A DNA stretch of 64,000 bases, taken from the NCBI GenBank assembly GCA_920105625.2, contig CAKKTE020000093.1, positions 806,001 through 870,000 of the forward strand, in the 5' to 3' direction. Each line of letters begins with the position of its first letter. The stretch's first letter is position 1. The stretch is from Clusia tigrina. Lineage: Eukaryota; Arthropoda; Insecta; Diptera; Clusiidae. This document shows positions 1 through 9,312 of the stretch, piece by piece. Made by a program: the position numbers and the translations under genes. The notes below the pieces were generated by a model. The model saw only the letters and a list, made by a program, of their open reading frames with translations. It was not told the origin of the DNA and did not search any database.

Positions 1-703
1 GTGGGCAACAGTTTTTTTATTTTGTAAATAAGCCCCTCGTGCCAGACCTTGTCAAATGCCTGCGCCACATCTAAAAAGATGGCTCAACAATATTGCTTTT
101 TGTCGAATCCGTTTTTTTATCTCGTTCACTATTCGATGAACCTGCTCTATTGTACTATGGTGTTCGTGGAAGCCAAATTGGTGAGTGGGAATAGTGCGTT
201 TTTTGTTCATATGCGGCATTAGTTTTGCAAGAAAAAGCCTTTCTAGGAGTTTTGATAAGATAGGCAGGAGGCTAATCGGTCTATATGATGACGATTGGGA
301 GGGGTCTTTTCCTGGTTTCGGGATCATTGTGATTATTGAAACTTTACAGGCATTAGGAAAGTATCCTAAGCGCAACAAGCCATTAAATAGTGAAATAAGT
401 AAGATGGTGGCCATTTGGGGTAACTCCTTGATCAATTTTTCCAGTAATGAGGTCCTGTCCTGGAGCTTTGTTAAGAGAAAGGTTACTTATCGCATTACTT
501 ACTTCTTTTGTTTTTAATTTAATAGGCGAGCATGTTGTATCTGGCGTGGGGGTTAATATTAGGTTATTAGTATTGCGAGGTGGGTTGGGGGTAAAAACAT
601 ATCTTAAATGTTCGGCGAAAACAGCAGACTTTTCATCATAGCTTCTTGCCCAGTTTCCGTTTTTTGTACGAATCGGTGGAATTCCGCGTGTGGGTGGTTT
701 CAT
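1..703 (-). pseudogene. LINE-A reverse transcriptase, N-terminal half, frameshifted
   Basis: Encodes the linker and first blocks of a Jockey-type reverse transcriptase. One frame (383-703) has the pre-RT linker ending in the NKAPGQDLITG block. A second frame (52-435) carries IPKPGKDPS, YRPISLLPILSKLLERL and HQFGFHEHHSTIEQVHRI, which are the standard fingers-region blocks. Past a further shift, the first 50 bases still encode an AFDKVWHEGL-like stretch, which is the block holding the first catalytic Asp. The palm YADD/FADD block lies outside the window. The frame changes near 390-430 and near 60-90 make this a pseudogene. Confidence 0.87.
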
Positions 704-766
704 TTCTCTGACAGCTTTCCACAGAGAGAAATTGGTGACGTTAGTCGGAGAAAGGTTTTGGATATA

Positions 767-1700
767 TTAGTCCAGGAAACGATCTGATTCTAGACTCAAG
801 GCTTTTCTCAAATTTTCATTGGCAATAGATAACTTCCGTTTTAGGAAAGGGGACCTGGATATTTGCCATTCACGACGCATCCTCCTTTTTTCAGTAAGGA
901 GAATATCGATTTGGGTTGAGGTTTGTGGGCGCCGGATGCTGTTGCAGCTGTTGTCACGCTTGTCCGCAGAGTGGCGCACAGCTAATCTTAGGGTCGAGGT
1001 AAATTGTTCCAGAAATGTTTCAATGTCCTCATTAGTTTTGAGACGTGGGTTTAGGCTGAGATGACTACTGATGTATTTTCTATATTTCAGCCAGTTAGTT
1101 TTAGTAGGTGTGAATTCGTAGGTAGGGCGTAACTTTTTGTTCACATGTATTATAATAGGAGACTGATCTGAAGAGAGGTCGTTAAAGTGTTCTACTTTGA
1201 GTTGCTCTCGTTTTAGATTTCTAGCAACTACAAAATCAATAAGGTCAGGTATCTTACGTGGGTCTGTCGGCCAGTACGATGGTTGTCCTGAAGAGATAAT
1301 ATCAATCTTGGTGTCAGAAAGCATGAAGTTATATAATTGTTTTCCTTTTGGTGTTGTTAGCCGTGAGCCCCAGTAAGTGTGTTTGGCATTGTAGTCGGCA
1401 GCAGCTAGAAAACTTGTTCCAAGTGTGGAGAAAAAATCTGAGAACTGGTTACTGGTTTTTTTAAATCTAGGTGGGCAGTACACAGCGGATATTGTTAAGT
1501 TATCCTACCATCCGTCCAGACAAATTGATGCTACTTGTAGGTACTCCTTGTTGTATTCTTCCATAGCGAACTGTTTTATTCTTTGTTTGATTAGGATTCC
1601 AGTGCCACCATGGGCTTTACCAGCGAGATGCTTTGTATCTTAGAATTTATATCCCAGTATGTAAAAATTGTGTTTTTCGTTTAGATGGGTGTCAGATATG
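767..1700 (-). pseudogene. LINE-A endonuclease domain and linker
   Basis: Endonuclease/exonuclease/phosphatase-family domain of ORF2, which nicks target DNA to prime reverse transcription. The open frame at 767-1,483 starts at the YCPPRF block, followed by ADYNAKHTYWGSRL (catalytic Asp and Asn), IPDLIDFVV and LSSDQSPIII. The normal SSDHSP has its catalytic His replaced by Gln, which by itself would disable the nuclease. The frame then runs into the basic linker EKRRMRREWQISRSP typical of Jockey elements. Upstream, 1,484-1,700 still encodes a degraded ETHL-type and GGTGILIK stretch in other frames. Confidence 0.86.
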
Positions 1701-1717
1701 ACAGATCTTAAGTACGT

Positions 1718-1871
1718 TCATTTCGGAGAAGCTCCATGAACTGGTTTTGGTTTCTCATTATTTTTTGAATCATTGTTTGTAAGGAGCTCGAACTGCGTCA
1801 TACATTGTGTGAGCGACGCTATCATTCCTTCAAAATTATGCAGATTTGAACCAGCCCCGGACTGCTGATCC
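1718..1871 (-). pseudogene. LINE-A ORF1 C-terminus
   Basis: About 50 codons ending the nucleic-acid-binding ORF1 protein. The stretch EGMIASLTQCMTQF closely matches the C-terminus of another ORF1 in this window near 62,812-62,860 (EAMLISLTQCLTQF), which fixes its identity. The reading frame is cut on its upstream side at 1,871 by the 5' LTR of the inserted retrotransposon, and the rest of ORF1 lies at 9,313-10,531. Confidence 0.8.
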
Positions 1872-2545
1872 TGTAGTGTACCACACAAGTGTACACTGAC
1901 GACCACACATCGTCATAAGCACAGCAACAAGTCGCATATACAAACAAAGTGACAATAGCGCAACGTACGTAATTGCACTCAATACCCAAATACGCTAGAC
2001 CAGCATTTTGGGGGTGCAATAACACACGCTGCCTATATTGCAGCGTGTGCATATTAGACAGTGCAGTGACTTTAGCCCTGAACTTGCACTCAAAATTATT
2101 AATATAAACAAAGACGATGATTCGTCAATGAATAATATCGGTAATCCGATACTTGAGACAAATTTCGGGAATATGATTTGTAACTAGTGGAAATAAGATA
2201 GATACATTTTATGTTAGTTAGAATAAGAAAACAATAAGAATTCAATAATATAAAAAGGCCAGCGAGCCACCAAATAAAGCAGAGTTAATCTGAAGACAAC
2301 TGAAACTGCTACTCGCATTAGTTTATTCTTTTATCTCTCGTGCTCTAAGTCAGGAAAGACTTAGAACAGCACAAACAATAGCTTGGCCAACGGCACACTC
2401 TGCCGGTCAAAACCTTTACTGAGGGCGTCTTTCCGCTTCGTGTCAGGCATTTCTTCGTTACAGTGCTCTTTTGCATCTATACATTGTATAGAATCTGCAA
2501 ATGAATTGAATGCCGATCCAGCGTAACTTCCCAACTTATCCTACA
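1872..2545 (+). repeat. 5' LTR of LTR retrotransposon 1 (674 bp)
   Basis: Begins TGTAGTGTACC and ends ATCCTACA, giving the short inverted termini TGTAG/CTACA. It matches 8,640-9,312 along its whole length with roughly twenty differences by eye. The upstream flank ends in the target duplication ATCC. Confidence 0.95.
2249..2257 (+). promoter_or_regulatory. Putative TATA box in the 5' LTR
   Basis: The TATAAAAAG motif lies about 377 bp into the LTR and is followed about 15 bp later by AATAAA. The same motif sits at the equivalent place in the 3' LTR (9,016-9,024). The position suits the U3/R boundary, but the start site itself is not visible. Confidence 0.5.
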
Positions 2546-2563
2546 TGGCGATCCTGCAACTGA
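2546..2563 (+). other. Primer-binding site of LTR retrotransposon 1
   Basis: TGGCGATCCTGCAACTGA begins at the first base after the 5' LTR. It has the TGG expected for pairing with a tRNA 3' CCA end. The TGGCGA start resembles the tRNA-Arg type primer site of 412-like elements; that assignment is from memory and tentative. Confidence 0.65.
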
Positions 2564-2650
2564 CCTGGGACCTGAAAGGCAGCCAATAATCCTGCAACCG
2601 TTCCTGCAACTGACTTGGGATCTGAAAGGCAGCCAAAAATCCTGCAACCG
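2551..2650 (+). repeat. 50-bp direct tandem repeat over the primer-binding region
   Basis: Two copies of a 50-bp unit (2,551-2,600 and 2,601-2,650) share the CCTGCAACTGAC, CTGAAAGGCAGCCAA and AATCCTGCAACCG blocks with few differences. A degenerate third start follows. The first unit overlaps the primer-binding site. Confidence 0.85.
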
Positions 2651-2860
2651 ATCCACAACCTGCAAAGCAGCTAAAACAATAGCCCAAGTAATGGAAAAAT
2701 ACGTGCCACAATTTGCATGCAAACCAACCGTTCCTGCACCAACATACATTGCACAACAGCCACTAAAAGTCGGACCATTGCCACTCACGATAAAGGAGTA
2801 CCAACGACGACAGATACTCCAGAAAGAGCTGAAATAAACATCAATCCCACCGTGCGAAAA

Positions 2861-3199
2861 TGAATTTGAAGAAACGAGGAGGACTGTTAACCAAACAGAA
2901 ACACAAACTATCGCACCTACTTTCAATCGTTAGAGACGAAACCAACCCACCTCCGTGGAATGAGGCCACACGAATCTGGGAGGAAATTGAAAATCTCAAA
3001 CTCCAAATTAAAAACCGAAGAAAGTGACCAGATCGCATGCATGCGAATAACTTGGCGTATGATCAGAAAAACTGACACTCCAACTATCGAGGACTATAAC
3101 GACAAAACAACAATCGAAGACGAGACAATACGGATGATCGAGGCGCTCGAAAAATGGGAAAAAACCAGAGCAAGCCGCAGCACCAAGATGCAACGGTAA
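2861..3199 (+). pseudogene. Small upstream ORF of LTR retrotransposon 1, frameshifted
   Basis: An ATG at 2,861 opens 55 codons that are Lys/Arg-rich, contain PPPWNEATRIW and end in KNRRK at a TGA near 3,026. The overlapping frame that begins before 2,960 continues with SDQIACMRITWRMIRKT and runs to 3,199, ending in EKWEKTRASRSTKMQR. Compositional continuity suggests one ancestral ORF of about 110 codons with a single frameshift near 3,020; that is inference. I do not recognise a domain. Small ORFs of unknown role before gag are, as I recall, a feature of 412-type elements. Confidence 0.5.
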
Positions 3200-3372
3200 A
3201 TAACAACCAGCTATCAACAGAGATTACCTACCCATCGATTCCAGAATCCTACGTAGTTATATTTTTAGTTATAATTATCATTATAATAGCGAACAAACTA
3301 GATAAATATTTTAAAAACTATGTTCATAAGTATAAGAATGACGCTAATGGCAACGCTATTACAGCAGTCTAA
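3154..3372 (+). CDS. Small predicted N-myristoylated, single-pass membrane protein of LTR retrotransposon 1
   Basis: An intact 72-codon ORF lies between the preceding small ORF (overlap 46 bases, different frame) and gag (105 bases downstream). The protein begins MGKNQSK, which fits the N-myristoylation pattern (Gly2, Ser6, then Lys). Residues 29-45 or so form one strongly hydrophobic segment (YVVIFLVIIIIIIA), and a basic tail follows with KLDKYFKNYVHKYKN. The layout is a short polar Gln/Asn-rich N-terminus, one membrane segment and a charged C-terminus. No stop or frameshift interrupts it, although gag and pol are badly damaged. The function is unknown. It could tether particles or RNA to membranes, but nothing here proves translation. 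Confidence 0.55.
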   Translation: MGKNQSKPQHQDATVNNNQLSTEITYPSIPESYVVIFLVIIIIIIANKLDKYFKNYVHKYKNDANGNAITAV

Positions 3373-3476
3373 TAAACAAAAATTAATATATTAAACATTT
3401 AAATAAAAATGTCAAATTTTATATAGTATAAAAATAAATAAAATATCTTAAAACAAATTTCTTACTGTAATCCTAA

Positions 3477-4710
3477 ATGGATTTGAAATTCAATGCCTTA
3501 AAAGATATACTAGGTACACTTAGGAAAAATCCCAGCAGAATACATACAAACAAAACAGTGACAGCAAAACTTAGACAAATTGACACATTAAGAGAGGAAT
3601 TTAATAACATAATAGAGACCGACACTGACAATAAAGATCTAACTGGAATAAAAATTTGCTTCGCCAATACTTATTCCACAATAAAAACTATTTTATTAAA
3701 ACAATTAACCGAAGAGACTGAACCAATAGACAACATGGCATCTTTTAGCATAGAAACGGCATCAAAATCTCTACCCATATTTACGGGCAACTTCAGATAA
3801 TTAGATAGTTTCATAATCACCGCTGAGCTGATAAACAAATCACTCAACGAGTCAGGACAGACAGATTTACTAGAGTATATCTACCATGCCAAATTATCTG
3901 CCAATGTAAGAACAGCAATAGGAGGTTACAAAAAACCAGAAGACTTAAATACACTTACCACTCTACTACAACAGAGGTACAAAGACGCGACAACAATACC
4001 ACAGCTACAAGCTAGACTAACTAATCTACAACAAAGGAATTCAGGAATCAACTCAAACAAAGAAAAAATTCTGACAATAATAGAAAGTTTAAACAGAATT
4101 AACATACACAATTTAGGAGAGACAGCTACACAAGCAGAAAACAAACAACAAGTTAGCATTGGACACTTTCAAGAAAGGACTGAATGAGAATTACAAAGCG
4201 ACAATTTTTGCTGCAAGACCGAAAGATCAAGCAGGAGCAACAGAATTGGCATTTGAACTAGAGAGCGAATCTAGAACAATGCCGAACACATCACAGCTGA
4301 TGCAAGTAAGACATAATTCATTCAACCCACAAGGTACAAGGTCCAATTTCAACGCTCTGCGCAAATATAATTCATTCAACCCTTCTCCACAATACACAAA
4401 CAACACACGACATAATTTCAGCACACGCTATGATAAAAATAACTACAACAACACTAACCATGCAAACAACAGAAACAATAACCGTAGCAATACAAATTAC
4501 AGTCAAAGAAACAATAACTACAACAACACATACCCCAATAATCAAAATAACAACAACTTCAGACACAACAACAGCTACAACTCACAAGGCAGACAGCAGA
4601 ACAACAACAACAATTACAACTCAAACAGAAACCGCCGCATAAACATGATACACGATGCGGGAAACGAACAAGGCCCAGAATGCATAACCATTCTGGACAG
4701 CCAAAATTAA
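3477..4710 (+). pseudogene. gag: gag of LTR retrotransposon 1, one nonsense codon and one frameshift
   Basis: Structural polyprotein that would form the particle. It opens at 3,477 (MDLKFNALKDIL), meets an in-frame TAA at 3,798-3,800 just after LPIFTGNFR, and continues in the same frame (LDSFITTAELINKSLNES) to about 4,150. There the frame shifts into the 4,159-4,710 ORF. The middle part has the helical capsid-like character of gypsy-type gag (ALDTFKKGLNENYKATIFAA, related to the LETFKNGL block). The C-terminal 110 residues are extremely Asn-rich with scattered Arg and Tyr, and no CCHC zinc knuckle is visible. RNA binding is probably by this basic, low-complexity tail. Confidence 0.85.
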
Positions 4711-5210
4711 ATGTGTATAAAATCTTCGATAACCACACTAATTTCGTCACGCTGACACACAAAAAGCAAAAAATTACATTTTTGATAGACACAGGCGCCG
4801 ACATCTCATTATGCAAAATAAGTAGCAAATTAGAAAGCCACGAATACTTTCCTGATGACAAATGCAAATTAACAGGCATAACAAACGAAGAGATATATTC
4901 TGAAGGTCAAATAGAATTACAACTAGATATTGGAGAAGAATCTTGCAACCACCCTTTCCACTTAGTAAACAAAACATTTCCAATAGAAACAGATGGTATT
5001 CTAGGTAGGGATTTTTTTGAAAAATATATATGTAAAATCGATTTTGAAACGTTTACAATTTCCACGTACGTAAACAAACAAACATTCATTATACCCATGC
5101 ACACTAAATCTCACGATACTCATAAAATACCAGCAAGAACAGAAATAATACAAGCCTTAAAATTAAACATAAATGAAGACAAAATAATTCTAAATAAAGA
5201 ATTAAAATAA
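4680..5210 (+). pseudogene. pol: Protease segment of pol, LTR retrotransposon 1
   Basis: Retropepsin-type aspartic protease that would cleave gag-pol. FLIDTGADISLCK (near residues 32-44) has the catalytic DTGA motif, and ILGRDFFEKY is the usual C-terminal ILG-type block. The frame overlaps the gag C-terminus by about 30 bases, so pol is likely expressed by frameshifting. A TAA at 5,208-5,210 ends the frame, and the sequence continues directly with IFLSNSISPKSG, so this is a nonsense break before the reverse transcriptase. Confidence 0.85.
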
Positions 5211-6906
5211 GGCATATTTCTAAGCAACTCAATATCACCCAAAAGTGGTATAACCCATATAAAAATTCTAAATACAACAAACAAAGAGGTAATTTTAGAC
5301 GGCATACAATTTTAAACTGACTCACTAAAAAATTATGACATACTAAAGTACAGTACGCAAGATAATTACAATGAAAATAGACTACAGAAAATCATTGAAT
5401 CTTTAAATTTTAACTGCACAGACGAAATTACAAAAACCCAACTCATAAACATCCTAAGACAATACCAAGAAGTTTTTCATCTTGAAGACGAACCACTTTC
5501 GACAAACAATTTTTACACACAAAACATAACGATACATGACAACACCCCCGTTTACATTAAAAACTACAGACGGCCACACACACACACACAGAAATTGTGA
5601 ATGAACAGGTAAAGAAAATGCTACAGGAGGATATCATTGAACCTTCAGTCAGCCCATACAATGCTCCACTCCTTTTGGTTCCTAAAAAGAACACTATTGA
5701 CAAAAAGAAATGGAGACTTGTAGTGGATTTTAGAAAACTGAATGACAAAATAATAAATGATAAATTCCCGCTAACTCGCCTAGAAGACATTCTGGACAAG
5801 TTAGGCAGAGCAAAATGGTTTTCAACCTTAGACATGACAAGTTCATTTCATCAAATAAAATTAGAAAAACAATCACGACCATTAACAGCTTTTTCCACAT
5901 CCAATGGACATTATCAATTTAAAAGACTACCTTTCGGATTAAAAATTTCATCCAACTGCTTTCAGAGAATGTTAACAATTGCACTCTCAGGACTTGACTC
6001 AGAAGCATTCCTTTATGTAGATGACATAATCATCTTTGGATGCAGTCTAAACCACCATAACCTAAATTTAATCAATTGATTACACAAGACGGAGTTAAAA
6101 CTGACCCAGCAAAATACGAGGCTGTAAAAAATTACCCTCAACCGAAAAACGCAGACGAAGTAAGAAGATTCGTTGCATTCTGCAACTACTATAGAAAATT
6201 CATACCAGAATTTGCAGATATTGCAAAATGTTTAAACTCCTTACTAAAGAAATCAACCAAATTTGTATGGACAGATGAATGCCAAAAATCTTTTGAAACT
6301 CTTAAACTAAAATTAATAAACCCACCACTATTGCAATACCCAAATTTTGATAAACCCTTCATATTAACTACAGATGCATCGAATTATGCATTAGGCGCCG
6401 TACTATCACAAGGCGAAATAGGACAAGATTTACCAATATCATATGCTAGCAAATCATTACAAAAACACGATTTGAATAAGCCAATAATAGAAAAAGAGCT
6501 ACTAGCAATACATTGGAGTATTAACTTCTTCAAACCCTATCTATATGGACAAAAGTTCACGGTAGTAACTGACTATCGACCACTGATATCACTATTCTCT
6601 CATAAAAACCCTTCATCTAAAATGACCAGAATTAGATTAGGCCTCAGTGACTATGATTTCAACATAGTATATAAAACAGGAAAGATTAATACAAATGCAG
6701 ATGCATTGTCAAGAATACAAATTGACTCGGACATTCTAAAAGAAATGATACCGAAAGAAATTGATGAAAAAGCCAAAAGAACCCTAGTAATAACGAGAGG
6801 GATGGCAAATAAAAATAAAACAAATGAAGAGGCAAATAAAAATGAAAATAAGAAATTGAGAAATTGCATATCTCAGGAGAATATGGGAATGTACATCAAT
6901 AAATGA
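5211..6906 (+). pseudogene. pol: Reverse transcriptase and RNase H of pol, with internal deletion
   Basis: From 5,597 to 6,079 the RT carries WRLVVDFRKLNDK, FSTLDMTSSFHQIKL (first catalytic Asp), FKRLPFGLKIS and LYVDDIIIFG (YVDD). The frame then breaks near 6,065-6,080. The 6,076-6,906 frame resumes at ITQDGVKTDPAKYEAV, and the usual connecting stretch of roughly 25-30 residues after YVDD is missing. RNase H follows with LTTDASNYALGAVLSQ, IIEKELLAIHW, VVTDYRPLI and TNADALSRI. Two extra stops lie between the protease and 5,597, near 5,313 and 5,597. Confidence 0.9.
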
Positions 6907-6967
6907 CGTCAAGAATATTAAAAAATTAAAATTTAATGTCGACAAGAAAAATCAAAGCTTTAAAAAA

Positions 6968-8335
6968 ATGAATATATATATAAAAAATGATATTGTGCAC
7001 ATAGGCGAAAGCGATAATTCACCGAATCAAGATTCGACTCTGAAGAAGCTCCGACCTAAAAATAAAAATATAAATGAAAATATAAAGCATGCAGGAATCA
7101 ATGATAAATCAGCGAGACTAGACTCGATTCTGAGGAAATTGATATCTAAAACGAAGAAAGAAAAAATTAAAGAATTAGTAATTGCAAATAATGATGAAAT
7201 ATTCAAAATATATACAAAAGAAGAATTTAAAGAAGCGTACGCAAAAATAAAAATGAATAGCAAAAGTCCTCAGCTAAAAATATTAATTTATATACCTCCA
7301 AAGAGAATAACGGAGGACATTTTAAAATACAAACTAATAGATGAATGCCACAAAACAGGACATCCCGGAGTAAGAAAAACTCTACTCAAATTAAAACAAA
7401 GATACATTTGGAAAAATATGAACTAAATGGTAAAGAAATTCGTATCCAACTGTGACACATGCGTGAAGTGTAAACAAACAAGACACATCAAAGAACTACA
7501 AACCATAACAGACACCCCTAACACAAGTTTCGAAGTCATATCAATTGACACAGTACGACCACTAAAAATTTCAAACGAATACCGCTACATACTGACCATG
7601 CAGTACGAGCTGACAAAGTTCGTAATCGCACATCCAATGATAACAAAAGACGCACTCACAACAGCCAAAACATTAGTTGAACAATTTATACTCAAATACG
7701 GACACTACAAAATTCTTAAACCTGACAACGGGACAGAATCTACAAACGAGCAAATGGCAAACAAATGTACACTGCTCAAAATACAACAAACATTTTCGAC
7801 ACCGTACCACCACCAAACGATAGGCTCACTAGAACGCAACCACACAGTTTTGAATGAATTTCTACTGACATCGACAAACGACGACGAATGGGATAAGTGG
7901 ATTTCCTACTTCACTTTTACTTACAACACAATGCCACATGTTGACACGGGCTACACGCCATATTAATTAATATATGGGAAACTCCCAGGTTTACCCAATG
8001 AAGTAATAGAAAGTAACACAAAAATTTACAACTTTGAAAATTACGCCAACGAGCTAAAAGCGAGATTACGCTATGCCCACGAAAAGGCAAAACAAATGCT
8101 AATGAAAGCAAAACAAAAACGTACACTAACTGACTCAAAAACTAATACGAATACACTTAATGTAGAAATAGGAGATTTAGTTCTATTAAAAGTAGAAAAT
8201 AGGAAAAAGAATATGAATCCATATAAAGGACCATATAAAATACTAGATAAGTTAGGAGTAAATTCATTAATAGAATATAATGGTACACCTAAGAAAGTAC
8301 ATAATAATCAATTAAAGCCATACAATGTAATTTAA
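6968..8335 (+). pseudogene. pol: Integrase of pol, LTR retrotransposon 1, broken by in-frame stops
   Basis: DDE integrase in one frame throughout, interrupted by TAA at 7,424-7,426 and 7,964-7,966. The zinc-binding H2C2 module is ECHKTGHPGV plus CDTCVKC. The catalytic triad is visible as SIDTV (Asp), KPDNGTES (Asp) and SLERNH (Glu). The C-terminal part has VEIGDLVLLKVENRKK and PYKGPYKILDKLG, the SH3-like basic domain, and ends at 8,335. It lacks a following env gene. Confidence 0.9.
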
Positions 8336-8628
8336 ATTTATACAATAAGATTTATAATTAAAACTATCACAATATGTAATCAAAAGAATGTAATTAGTAA
8401 TCATAAGTATATGTAATTATATCAAAACTACATAATTTGTAATTTTAACTATATAATTAAAAACGCTACAATGTAACTTTAATAATAAGAAACAATTTAT
8501 AAACAAACATTACCAATTATTAGAAAATATGAAAATCATCTAACAAATCCATAACATAAGACAATTGTAATACAACACAAACCATATTTCCAGAAAAATT
8601 ATTCGCTAACACTCCTAATTCTTCTCTT
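8336..8628 (+). other. Non-coding 3' region of LTR retrotransposon 1
   Basis: About 290 bp of A/T-rich DNA between the integrase stop and the polypurine tract. It has short TGTAAT-type repetition and no ORF above about 25 codons. No env remnant is seen. Confidence 0.7.
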
Positions 8629-8639
8629 AAGGGTGAGGG
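8629..8639 (+). other. Polypurine tract
   Basis: AAGGGTGAGGG ends at the base immediately before the 3' LTR. This is where plus-strand DNA synthesis is expected to be primed. Confidence 0.75.
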
Positions 8640-9312
8640 TGTAGTGTACCACACAAGTGTACAGTGACGACCACACATCGTCATAAGCACAGCAACAAGT
8701 CGCATATGCAAACAAACTGACAATAGCGCAACGTCGCAATTGCACTCAATACCCAAATACGCTAGACTAGCATTTTGGTGGTGCAATAACACACGCTGCC
8801 TATATTGCAGCGTATGCATATTAGACAGTGCAGTGACTTTAGCCCTGAACTTGCACTCAAAATTATTAATATAAACAAAGACGATGATTCGTCAATGAAT
8901 AATATCGGTAATCCGATACTTGAGACAAATTTCGGGAATATGATTTGTAACTAGTGGAAATAAGATACATACATTTTATGTTAGTTAGAATAAGAAAACA
9001 ATAAGAATTCAATAATATAAAAAGGCCAGCGAGCCACCAAATAGAGAAGAGCTAATCTGAAGACAACTGGAACTGCTACTCGCATTAGTTTATTCTTTTA
9101 TCTCTCGTGCTCTAAGTCAGGAAAGACTTAGAACAGCACAAGCAAAAGCTTGGCCAACGGCACACTCTGCCGGTCAAAACCTTTACTGAGGGCGTTTTTC
9201 CGCTTCGTGACAGGCATTTCTTCTTTATAGTGCTCTTTTGCATCCATACATTGTATAGAATCTGCAAATGAATTGAATGCCGATCCAGCGTAACTTCCCA
9301 ACATATCCTACA
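8640..9312 (+). repeat. 3' LTR of LTR retrotransposon 1 (673 bp)
   Basis: Full-length partner of 1,872-2,545, with the same TGTAG...CTACA ends and roughly 97 percent identity by eye. It is followed by the target duplication ATCC at 9,313-9,316, after which the LINE-A ORF1 sequence resumes. Confidence 0.95.

Larger units (their letters stand above)
1..1871 (-). mobile_element. Jockey-clade LINE 'A', 3' portion (continues off the left edge)
   Basis: Minus-strand non-LTR retrotransposon. In element order it holds the end of ORF1, an apurinic-type endonuclease and the first half of a reverse transcriptase, and the window begins inside the reverse transcriptase. The LTR retrotransposon at 1,872-9,312 interrupts ORF1, and the upstream half of ORF1 resumes at 9,313. 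The four bases ATCC are repeated on both sides of that insertion. The ORF2 N-terminus that should carry the WNANG motif is missing between the ORF1 stop and the endonuclease, so this copy is internally deleted as well as frameshifted. Confidence 0.88.
1872..9312 (+). mobile_element. LTR retrotransposon 1 (gypsy superfamily, mdg1/412-like), complete ends, decayed coding
   Basis: A 7.4-kb element with two nearly identical LTRs (TGTAGTG...CCTACA), a primer-binding site directly after the 5' LTR, a purine tract directly before the 3' LTR, and a perfect 4-bp target duplication ATCC (1,868-1,871 and 9,313-9,316). The order is two small 5' ORFs, gag, protease, RT, RNase H and integrase, with no env. 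The integrase after RNase H places it in the gypsy superfamily. The TGTAGT LTR start, TGGCGA-type primer site and small ORFs before gag suggest the mdg1/412 group (inference). Several nonsense codons, frameshifts and an RT deletion make it non-autonomous. Confidence 0.95.

Noticed and set aside
4372..4642. Thr-rich plus-strand and Val/Ile-rich minus-strand ORFs over the gag C-terminus
   Set aside because: Shadows of the AAC-rich Asn tract of gag in other frames.
8336..8819. Possible env gene after integrase in LTR retrotransposon 1
   Set aside because: Only about 300 bp lie before the 3' LTR. The 99-codon minus-strand ORF (8,520-8,819) overlaps the LTR and has no envelope features.
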